A DNA stretch of 9,790 nt from an uncultured Oscillospiraceae bacterium. GTDB taxonomy: Bacteria > Bacillota_A > Clostridia > Oscillospirales > Oscillospiraceae. A program made the translations under genes and the position numbers. Of this stretch, positions 1-4,695 are shown one piece after another (the first letter of the stretch is position 1; each line of letters begins with the position of its first letter). Below the pieces are notes generated by a model. The model saw only the letters and a program-made list of their open reading frames with translations, was not told where the DNA came from and did no database searches. The stretch is from NCBI GenBank assembly GCA_944387745.1, contig CALXGD010000005.1, positions 1 to 9,790 of the forward strand. Direction: 5' to 3'.

Positions 1-106
1 CAAACTTCTTAATCTCGGTCTTGAGCGCGGACTTTGCGGCCTTGTTCTGCATGGCCTTGGTCTGGGATACCAGGACACGCTTCTTGGCAGACTTGATATT
101 CGGCAA
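1..106 (-). CDS. rpsT: 30S ribosomal protein S20, N-terminal part (runs off left edge)
   Basis: S20 is a primary 16S rRNA-binding protein of the small ribosomal subunit. Only the first 35 codons lie in the window. The peptide starts (M)PNIKSAKKRVLVSQTKA and continues with a Lys/Ala-rich segment ending EIKKF, the characteristic basic N-terminal helix of bacterial S20. The start is a TTG at 104-106, preceded at 113-122 by the strong ribosome binding site GGAGGAGGTG; no ATG fits the family N-terminus. A UUG start is also known for Escherichia coli rpsT, where it takes part in autoregulation; whether that applies here is inference. The gene has its own promoter (173-201) and is divergent from gpr, the same neighbour pair as in Bacillus subtilis. 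Confidence 0.93.
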   Translation of the reverse strand, partial: MPNIKSAKKRVLVSQTKAMQNKAAKSALKTEIKKF

Positions 107-144
107 ACCAAACACCTCCTCCGATTTGTAAATTAAAAATGATA

Positions 145-160
145 AGAGCCCTAAAGCTCT
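145..160 (-). promoter_or_regulatory. Small hairpin in the rpsT leader
   Basis: AGAGC and GCTCT form a 5-bp stem around a 6-base loop in the rpsT 5' leader, just after the predicted transcription start. It is not followed by a U-run, so it is not a terminator. It may stabilise the 5' end of the mRNA or be a small regulatory stem. The role is unknown. Confidence 0.35.
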
Positions 161-172
161 GTGCGGATATGT

Positions 173-201
173 ATTATAACATCGCCGTCAGGAAAAAGCA
201 A
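173..201 (-). promoter_or_regulatory. Housekeeping (sigma-A type) promoter of rpsT
   Basis: Read on the minus strand, TTGCTT (196-201) is followed by a 17-base spacer and a perfect TATAAT (173-178). The -10 is preceded by TG one base away (TGTTATAAT, an extended -10). The predicted start of transcription is near 166, giving a leader of about 60 bases ahead of the TTG start codon. Confidence 0.85.
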
Positions 202-382
202 CAGTTTTTTTCAAAAATTCTCTGGAATTCTCCATTCAGGTCCCGGCCTCGGAGTGACGTTTCCCGGCGGCCCGACTTTTAGAGGGAAAGGTCCGGGGCA
301 GCTTTTTATATATGTCCCATATATGTCCCAATTCGACTTTGTGTTCCAGGCGTTCTAGTCCCAGCAAACGCCTCGGCTCTGC
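202..382. other. Upper part of the rpsT-gpr intergenic region, no gene seen
   Basis: This non-coding stretch lies between the rpsT promoter and the possible gpr promoter. The short open frames in it have no ribosome binding site or recognisable product. The only clear structure is an 11-bp tandem repeat at 308-329. A weak GC-rich inverted repeat (TTTCCC with GGGAAA, around 260-290) has no properly placed U-run and is not called as a terminator. Confidence 0.5.
308..329. repeat. Perfect 11-bp tandem repeat upstream of gpr
   Basis: ATATATGTCCC occurs twice back to back (308-318 and 319-329). The 11-bp period is close to one helical turn, so a protein binding both units would sit on one face of the DNA. 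It lies about 200 bases upstream of the gpr start codon and just over 100 bases upstream of the rpsT -35. It could be a regulator site or a chance duplication. Confidence 0.6.
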
Positions 383-411
383 GGAATCCATGAAGGGGCG
401 GGAGCATAAAA
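383..411 (+). promoter_or_regulatory. Possible forespore (sigma-G-like) promoter of gpr
   Basis: GGAATC (383-388), a 16-base spacer and CATAAAA (405-411) resemble the sigma-G pattern TGAATA - about 17 - CATACTA, with two mismatches in each box. gpr is transcribed in the forespore by sigma-F and sigma-G in Bacillus subtilis, so such a promoter is expected in this region. The match is weak and no better candidate was found. Confidence 0.3.
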
Positions 412-532
412 AGGGAATTGGGCGTTGGACAGTCGTTTTTAGGCGGAACTTGTCTCAGCGGAGCCTGATGTGCAAAAAAATTGGAGGGAGGGGCAGAATA
501 GGGGATACAATTCATGGAAGGGAGAGAGGACA

Positions 533-1423
533 GTGAGACAGAGAAGGACGGATCTGGCTCTGGAGGCCAAGGAGCTGTGGGAGGAGAGCGCCGGCGCGGC
601 GACACAGCTGGAGGGAGTGGAGGCCTGGTCGGAGACGCGGGAGGGCATCCCTGCGGAGGTGGTGCGGATTTTGGATGAGCGGGGGGAACGGGCCCTGGGC
701 AAGCCGGTGGGACAGTATGTGACGCTGACGGTGGACGGCCTTGCCCGCCGGGAGAAGGACGTCTTTCCCCGGACAGTCCGGGCGGTGGCGGCGGAACTGA
801 CGGCATTGCTGGAGGGGGTGGCTCCAGATGGGCCAGCGCTGGTGGTGGGTCTGGGAAATCGGGGAATCACGCCGGACGCCATAGGTCCCAAGGCCCATGA
901 ATATACTCTGGTGACCCGCCATTTGATCCAGCAGCTGCCGGAGTTTTTTGGAGCGCTGCGGCCGGTGGCCTCTGTGTCCGCCGGCGTCCTGGGCACTACG
1001 GGGATGGAGAGCGGGGAGCTGGTCCAGGCCCTGTGTCAGAAACTGAAGCCGGCCTGTGTGGTGGCGGTGGACGCCCTGGCCTCCCGATCTCTGAAGCGGT
1101 TGTGCCGGACGGTGCAGCTGTCAAATACAGGAATTGCCCCCGGCTCCGGCGTGGGCAACCACCGATGGGCCCTGGATCGAGAGACCCTGGGGGTGCCGGT
1201 GCTGGCGGTAGGGGTGCCCACGGTGGTGGACGGGGCGACGCTGGCGGCGGATCTCTTGGGCCGGGAGGACCTTCCGCCCATGGAGGGGGGAGGGGAGCTG
1301 CTGGTCACCCCCAGAGAGATTGACAGTCAGGTGGAGGACCTGGCCAAAGTCATCGGCTATGGGATCAGCTTGGCTCTGCAGCCGGAATTGGATATGGCGG
1401 ACCTGGAGCTGCTGCTGAGCTGA
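533..1423 (+). CDS. gpr: Germination protease GPR (spore SASP-degrading protease)
   Basis: GPR degrades the small acid-soluble proteins that coat spore DNA, supplying amino acids at germination. It is made in the forespore as a zymogen. The 296-aa product starts MRQRRTDLALEA; TD|LALE resembles the SASP-like self-cleavage site of the family, so the propeptide would be about 7 residues. Signature segments are VVGLGN (104-109), TPDAIGP with D115, LVTRHL (126-131), VAVDALASR with D180, and GIAPGSGVGN before LGVPVLAVGVPTVVD. D115 and D180 match the two conserved acidic residues needed for activity. I chose the GTG at 533 because it fits the family N-terminus and has AAGGGAG at 518-524; an in-frame ATG at 470 would add 21 unrelated residues. 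The protein is shorter than the 368-aa Bacillus subtilis enzyme, with less sequence between the VPTVVD motif and the C-terminal LVTPREID segment. No clear terminator follows. Confidence 0.93.
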   Translation: MRQRRTDLALEAKELWEESAGAATQLEGVEAWSETREGIPAEVVRILDERGERALGKPVGQYVTLTVDGLARREKDVFPRTVRAVAAELTALLEGVAPDGPALVVGLGNRGITPDAIGPKAHEYTLVTRHLIQQLPEFFGALRPVASVSAGVLGTTGMESGELVQALCQKLKPACVVAVDALASRSLKRLCRTVQLSNTGIAPGSGVGNHRWALDRETLGVPVLAVGVPTVVDGATLAADLLGREDLPPMEGGGELLVTPREIDSQVEDLAKVIGYGISLALQPELDMADLELLLS

Positions 1424-1487
1424 GGGGGCTGATGAGCTTGAGAAGCGAAGCTCCCCTCGCGCGAAGGGCGTCGAGTGTCTGCCGCAG

Positions 1488-1506
1488 GGCGGAATTGATT
1501 TCCGCC
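1488..1506. repeat. Perfect 7-bp inverted repeat between gpr and the small minus-strand ORF
   Basis: GGCGGAA and TTCCGCC flank a 5-base loop. It lies 65 bases after the gpr stop and before the minus-strand terminator hairpin. Neither strand has a U-run right after it, so it may be an mRNA 3'-end stabilising stem rather than an intrinsic terminator. Two smaller stems lie to its left: GAGCTT/AAGCTC and CCCT/AGGG, around 1434-1468. Confidence 0.45.
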
Positions 1507-1512
1507 GAGCAG

Positions 1513-1562
1513 AAAAATCCTTGCGGGTGCCCGCCCCCCTCCAGGCTGGAGCGGCGGGCACC
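1513..1562 (-). terminator. Terminator-like hairpin just after the 31-codon minus-strand ORF
   Basis: A perfect 10-bp stem (GGTGCCCGCC at 1526-1535 with GGCGGGCACC at 1553-1562) has an inner CTCC/GGAG stem in its loop. On the minus strand it starts 2 bases after the small ORF's TAG codon and is followed, after 8 bases, by TTTTT (1517-1513). The U-run is further away than ideal. On the plus strand no T-run follows, so it is better explained as the end of a minus-strand transcript than as the gpr terminator. Confidence 0.6.
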
Positions 1563-1564
1563 GG

Positions 1565-1660
1565 CTATGGGAGCAAAAACTGGACCAGGGCAATCAGGGC
1601 GATGTTGGTGAAGTATAGAGGGAAAAATTCCCGGAGCAGAGATTTGCAGGGATCAGACAA
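1565..1660 (-). CDS. Candidate 31-aa single-helix membrane peptide, possibly sporulation-controlled
   Basis: I do not recognise a family. The minus-strand frame starts with TTG (1658-1660) and reads (M)SDPCKSLLREFFPLY and then a hydrophobic stretch, FTNIALIALVQFLLP, ending at TAG (1565-1567). This has the form of a short polar, basic head plus one membrane helix at residues 13-31. AGGAGAGGGGG (1670-1680) is a G-rich ribosome binding site: the GGGGG end is 9 bases from the start and the GGAG core 15 bases, so spacing is imperfect. An in-frame TAG lies a few codons upstream, so the frame cannot be a longer protein. A sigma-E-like promoter lies upstream and a hairpin directly downstream, and the gene converges on gpr. 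Small mother-cell membrane peptides such as SpoVM and CmpA are known in sporulation, but no sequence similarity to them is seen. The coding status is inferred from this architecture. Confidence 0.45.
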   Translation of the reverse strand: MSDPCKSLLREFFPLYFTNIALIALVQFLLP

Positions 1661-1694
1661 AGGAGCGTACCCCCTCTCCTACAGGCTTGATTTC

Positions 1695-1724
1695 AGTGTA
1701 CGGCCCTGCCGAGAGGAATATACC
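1695..1724 (-). promoter_or_regulatory. Sigma-E-like promoter upstream of the 31-aa minus-strand ORF
   Basis: On the minus strand, GGTATATT (1717-1724) is followed by 14 bases and CGTACACT (1695-1702). The Bacillus subtilis mother-cell sigma-E pattern is roughly GNATATT - 14 - CATACAHT, so the ATATT core, the spacer and seven of eight -10 bases agree. Transcription would start near 1688, about 28 bases before the start codon at 1660 and just ahead of the ribosome binding site at 1670-1680. Confidence 0.5.
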
Positions 1725-1810
1725 GCCAAAGGTTGGGACAGAATAGTTCCAAACTCTGCCGCAGAGCAGAGGAATTTTGTCCCAGGAGCGGAGAAAGGAA
1801 GTGGCTGACC

Positions 1811-2095
1811 ATGGTGAAGGGAATCACCCGTCAGGTAATTTTAGTGAAATCCCCGGACCCCAAGCTGTTTGAGGAGGCAATCTTTATCGTCAAGGAGGAG
1901 GCCCTGGCCCGGGAGGGGGTGGACGCGGACCAGGTGCTCCGCCAGGCCCGCCAGGCGGCAAACGGCTATCTGAAGGGGAGCCGGGCCTGGAATCGGCGGC
2001 TGGACCGGCTGGGCGGACTGCCGGGGCCGGCTTGGGGGGCCGCCGGGGCGGCGGCGGCCTCTCTGCTGTGGTGTGCGGGGCTTTTCCTGCTGTGA
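1811..2095 (+). CDS. Uncharacterised 94-aa protein with C-terminal membrane helix
   Basis: I cannot assign this to a named family. The protein starts MVKGITRQVILVKSPDPKLF and has a mixed strand/helix N-terminal part (1-60): a beta-like segment, RQVILVKS, then EEAIFIVKEEAL and a helix around VDADQVLRQARQAANGYL. A basic stretch (58-66) precedes a hydrophobic, Ala/Leu-rich segment at 74-94 (WGAAGAAAASLLWCAGLFLL) that ends the protein. With no signal peptide, this suggests a tail-anchored membrane protein facing the cytoplasm. I chose the ATG at 1811 over an upstream in-frame ATG (1733) because AAAGGAAG lies at 1794-1801 and the upstream extension is low-complexity read-through. It lies between gpr and a two-component system; a sporulation role is possible from location but unproven. 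The high-GC codon use matches that of its neighbours. Confidence 0.7.
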   Translation: MVKGITRQVILVKSPDPKLFEEAIFIVKEEALAREGVDADQVLRQARQAANGYLKGSRAWNRRLDRLGGLPGPAWGAAGAAAASLLWCAGLFLL

Positions 2096-2127
2096 CAGAG
2101 TGGCGGGAAGAAATTTTGTCGGGGCGC

Positions 2128-2156
2128 TGGGCAATCAGAGGGATCCGTGCTATAAT
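2128..2156 (+). promoter_or_regulatory. Promoter of the kinase-regulator operon
   Basis: TGGGCA (2128-2133, four of six -35 bases) is separated by 17 bases from a perfect TATAAT (2151-2156). The -10 is preceded by TGC, giving the extended -10 TGCTATAAT. The predicted transcript starts near 2163, about 34 bases before the kinase ATG. It lies just after the stop of the 94-aa gene, so the kinase operon is separately transcribed. Confidence 0.75.
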
Positions 2157-2196
2157 TTAGATCAAAAGAGAGCCGCGGCCGAGGGGGCGATGGAGC

Positions 2197-3513
2197 ATGG
2201 AGCGGAAAAAGCGGTGGTTTCCCTGGCGGGCCGCCCGGTGGGAGCGGCGGCTGCTGACGGCGGCGGCCACCGTGATCAGCGGAGAGATTTTCTTTAATCT
2301 GTGGATTGACAACTTCCGGATCTCCGGGGCGGTAGTGCTGTTCCCTGTGCTGCTGGTGACCTTGCTCCAGGACAGCCGGACCCCGGACACCGGTCTGCTG
2401 ACAGGGCTGTGCCTGCTGGTGGTGCGCTCCACACTTAGCGTGGTGGGAGGGGAGAGCTGGACGCAGGCCCTGCTTCTCCATATTCCGGGGGCGATTTTTT
2501 ATCCCTGCTATGAGACCCTGCTGTGCCTATGTGTCCCGGACCGGTATGGGGCCTCCATCAGCCGGCTGTGGTGGAGCTTCTGGCTGTGCGATGCCGCCTC
2601 CAACACGCTGAATTTTATCTTGGCCAAGGGCGGCCTGCCAGAGGCGGACGCCCTGCTGGGGCTGGCGCTCATCGCCCTGTTCCGCGCCCTGCTGGCGTCT
2701 CTGATCCTGTGGGGAATGAAGCGCTACCAGCGGCTGCTGCTGGCAGAGGAGCACGAGCGGCGGTATCAGCGGCTGTTCCTTATGACCGCCAACCTGAAAA
2801 ATGAGCTCTACTTTTTAAAAAAGGACGCGGAGAACATCGAGGGGATCATGGCCCGGGCCTATCAGCTTTATGAGAAGCTGGGGGAGACGGACTGCCCCGA
2901 GGAGCTGCGGCAGCTGGCTCTCTCCATTGCCCGGGATGTCCACGAGGTGAAAAAGGACAACCTGTCCATTGTCCGAGGCATTGAGGGAGAGGTGGCTGGC
3001 ACTGCCACTGACCGGGACGAGAAGATGTGGATGTCCGACCTGTTCCTGCTGCTCCAGGACACGATGCGCCATATTTTGGGGGAGAAGCGGGCGGATATCG
3101 ACCTGCTCTGCCGGTGTGAAACGGATTTCTCCACCGGAGAGCACTACCGCCTAATGTCCATATTGAAAAACCTGGTGATCAACGCGGCGGAGGCTATCCA
3201 GGGCGACCGGGGGACCGGCGCCATCTGGGTAGACGAGCAGGTGGAGGGAGAAAATCTGATCCTAACGGTCCAGGACAATGGGCCGGGTCTCTCCCCCAGA
3301 GCCATGCGGAATCTGTTCCGAGTGGGCTATTCCACCAAATTTGACCCCAGGACCGGCAACATCAGCCGAGGCATCGGCCTGCCGGCGGTGGAGTTTATGG
3401 TGAAGGAGCTGGGAGGAAGCGTTGAGGTCACCAGCGCGGCCCCCGATCAGGGGAGCGGCGCCTGCTTTCGGGTAAAGATTCCTATGTCAATGCTGAAGAG
3501 GGGAGAGCCATGA
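2197..3513 (+). CDS. Membrane sensor histidine kinase (GlnK/YcbA-like partner of a YcbB regulator)
   Basis: This 438-aa kinase detects a signal at or in the membrane and should phosphorylate the regulator encoded next. About six hydrophobic segments lie at 18-36, 43-57, 65-84, 92-112, 123-140 and 155-174. A charged, probably coiled linker follows (176-235). The catalytic ATP-binding domain is clear: N box LKNLVINAAEA (323-333), G1 box DNGPGL (360-365), F-box-like LFRVGYSTKF (373-382) and G2 box RGIGLPAV (391-398). There is no classical HExxN/T phosphoacceptor motif in the first helix region; the best candidate is H249 in ARDVHEVKKDNLSI, 80 residues before the N box. GAGGGGG (2181-2187) precedes the ATG by 9 bases. 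The stop overlaps the regulator start by 4 bases (ATGA), implying translational coupling. The GlnK-like function is inferred from the partner's output domain and the gltS neighbour. Confidence 0.87.
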   Translation: MERKKRWFPWRAARWERRLLTAAATVISGEIFFNLWIDNFRISGAVVLFPVLLVTLLQDSRTPDTGLLTGLCLLVVRSTLSVVGGESWTQALLLHIPGAIFYPCYETLLCLCVPDRYGASISRLWWSFWLCDAASNTLNFILAKGGLPEADALLGLALIALFRALLASLILWGMKRYQRLLLAEEHERRYQRLFLMTANLKNELYFLKKDAENIEGIMARAYQLYEKLGETDCPEELRQLALSIARDVHEVKKDNLSIVRGIEGEVAGTATDRDEKMWMSDLFLLLQDTMRHILGEKRADIDLLCRCETDFSTGEHYRLMSILKNLVINAAEAIQGDRGTGAIWVDEQVEGENLILTVQDNGPGLSPRAMRNLFRVGYSTKFDPRTGNISRGIGLPAVEFMVKELGGSVEVTSAAPDQGSGACFRVKIPMSMLKRGEP

Positions 3514-4346
3514 GACTTTATATTGTGGAGGACGACACCTCGGTCATCGGCGTGCTGGAGGACATTGTGGAGGGCAACGGCCTGGGCGTTGTCTGCGGAG
3601 ACAGCGGCGGAGAGCCGGCGGATCTGGAACAGATTTTGGCGCTGGCTCCGGACCTCGTCCTGGTGGATCTGCTGATGCCCCAGAAGGACGGAATCCAGGT
3701 GGTGCGGGAGCTGAAGGAGCGGGGCTGCCGGGCCAAGTTTATTATGATCGCCCAGGTGAGCAGCAAGGAGCTGGTGGCCAAGGCGTATCTGGCCGGGGTG
3801 GACTTCTTCATCAGCAAGCCCATCAATTTAATTGAGGTGCGCCAGGTGATCCGGAATGTGAGCCAGCAGGTGGAAAATGAGCGCAGCCTACATACCATTC
3901 AGAGCGTATTTGCCGGCAAACAGCCGGCCGCGTCCCAGGAGCAGCGGCATGAGCGGCAGCGCCGGCGGATCCAGACGGTGCTCAGCCAGCTGGGCATGGC
4001 GGGGGAGAAGGGCTCCAGGGATATTATGGAGATGTGCCTGCTCCTGCTGGAGCGGGGACAGCAGGTGAGCCAGGTGGGGGTGGGCGCCCTGTGTGCCCAG
4101 CTCAGCGACAGCCCCAAATCTATGGAGCAGCGCGCCCGCCGGGCGGTGGAGCGGGGACTCACCCATCTGGCCAGCCTTGGGGTGGAGGACTATGGGAACG
4201 AGATCTTTACCCAGTACGCCTCCCGTCTGTTCCCCTTTCAGGAGGTGCGCTCTGAGATGGCGTTTCTCCAGGGAAAGGGCCCCAAGGGAAAGGCAAATTT
4301 AAAGCGTTTTTTGGACGGTATGCTGGTGCTGGCCGAGGATGAGTGA
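3510..4346 (+). CDS. Response regulator with YcbB (GlnL-type) DNA-binding output domain
   Basis: This is a 278-aa cytoplasmic transcription factor. The receiver domain (1-120) has the acidic pocket E7-D8-D9, phosphoacceptor D53 in LVLVDLLMP and the conserved K103 in ISKPI. The position normally held by Thr/Ser (end of beta-4) is A81 in FIMIAQVSS, which is atypical. A linker (121-150) rich in Gln and Arg leads to a C-terminal region (150-270) with LSQLGMAGEKGSRDIMEMC, a pattern typical of YcbB-domain regulators, and a likely helix-turn-helix around 186-222 (VGALCAQLSDSPKSMEQRARRAV). Bacillus subtilis GlnL (YcbB), the best-studied member, activates glutaminase and glutamine transport genes. A gltS gene directly downstream makes control of glutamate uptake a good hypothesis. 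The start overlaps the kinase stop by 4 bases, and a terminator follows at 4367. Confidence 0.88.
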   Translation: MRLYIVEDDTSVIGVLEDIVEGNGLGVVCGDSGGEPADLEQILALAPDLVLVDLLMPQKDGIQVVRELKERGCRAKFIMIAQVSSKELVAKAYLAGVDFFISKPINLIEVRQVIRNVSQQVENERSLHTIQSVFAGKQPAASQEQRHERQRRRIQTVLSQLGMAGEKGSRDIMEMCLLLLERGQQVSQVGVGALCAQLSDSPKSMEQRARRAVERGLTHLASLGVEDYGNEIFTQYASRLFPFQEVRSEMAFLQGKGPKGKANLKRFLDGMLVLAEDE

Positions 4347-4366
4347 TTTCAGCCGAAGCGCTGGAA

Positions 4367-4413
4367 GCGGCCCCTGCGGGAGGGAGACAGCCTCCTGCGG
4401 GGGCCGCCGTTTG
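4367..4413 (+). terminator. Terminator after the response regulator gene
   Basis: A GC-rich hairpin: GCGGCCCC (4367-4374) pairs with GGGGCCGC (4400-4407), and an inner GGAGG/CCTCC stem is separated by a small internal loop. It is followed by the interrupted T-run CGTTTGTT. It begins 20 bases after the regulator stop codon. The weak T-run means termination may be partial, allowing some read-through towards gltS. Confidence 0.65.
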
Positions 4414-4432
4414 TTCCCTGCTCCGACGCGGG

Positions 4433-4463
4433 TGTTAAGAATCGAGGGGTAGACTGTTAAGAA
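4433..4463. repeat. 9-bp direct repeat, candidate regulator binding site upstream of gltS
   Basis: TGTTAAGAA occurs at 4433-4441 and again at 4455-4463. The 22-bp spacing equals about two helical turns, as expected for two regulator monomers on one face of the DNA. A partial copy, TGTTAAAA, lies at 4539-4546, 84 bp (about eight turns) from the second unit. The region is AT-rich compared with the flanking genes. The neighbouring YcbB-type regulator is the obvious candidate protein, but the sequence is not the TTTTGT repeat reported for Bacillus subtilis GlnL. Confidence 0.5.
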
Positions 4464-4583
4464 AACGCGTGATTTGGAACATTAAAGGACGTAATAACTG
4501 GAAAGACTGAAAAAACAAGAGAAAATATTGTGTTCTGTTGTTAAAATTCACATAAGAGACTGGGTTGAAATTGTGGAAACCGG

Positions 4584-4639
4584 GGAAAAATTTTTTCCGC
4601 TGAAGGAAATTGAGGGAATTTGAAGAGCGGGGGTATAAT
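4584..4639 (+). promoter_or_regulatory. Promoter of gltS with upstream A/T tract
   Basis: TTGAGG (4610-4615) and a perfect TATAAT (4634-4639) are 18 bases apart. Just upstream, GGAAAAATTTTTTCC (4584-4598) is a near-perfect palindrome centred about 55 bases before the predicted start. Its A and T tracts are where an UP element contacts the RNA polymerase alpha subunit; it could also be an operator. The leader from about 4646 to the ATG is about 50 bases and holds a small stem-loop (4654-4670). Confidence 0.75.
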
Positions 4640-4653
4640 GAAAACGAAATAAA

Positions 4654-4670
4654 GTTGCCGCTGCGGCGAC
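4654..4670 (+). promoter_or_regulatory. Stem-loop directly before the gltS ribosome binding site
   Basis: GTTGCCG and CGGCGAC form a 7-bp stem with one G-U pair around a 3-base loop. It ends 11 bases before AAAGGAGAG. It is too small to be a recognised riboswitch and has no U-run. It may protect the 5' end or tune translation. Confidence 0.35.
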
Positions 4671-4695
4671 AAATATGAAAAAAGGAGAGAGAACT

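Noticed and set aside
260..307. Possible terminator in the rpsT-gpr spacer (TTTCCC with GGGAAA, later GCTTTTT)
   Set aside because: The T-run is about 12 bases from the stem and no gene ends here on the plus strand, so there is nothing to terminate.
470..532. Longer gpr form starting at the ATG at 470 (21 extra residues)
   Set aside because: The extension does not resemble GPR propeptides, lacks a good ribosome binding site, and the GTG at 533 gives the family-typical N-terminus just before RTDLA.
306..996. Pro/Ser-rich minus-strand frames antisense to gpr
   Set aside because: Proline- and serine-rich translations are typical antisense shadows of a GC-rich gene; gpr on the plus strand explains the region.
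1521..1808. Plus-strand 95-codon frame over the gpr downstream region
   Set aside because: It runs through the terminator-like hairpin and antisense to the better supported small minus-strand unit, with no ribosome binding site or recognisable product.
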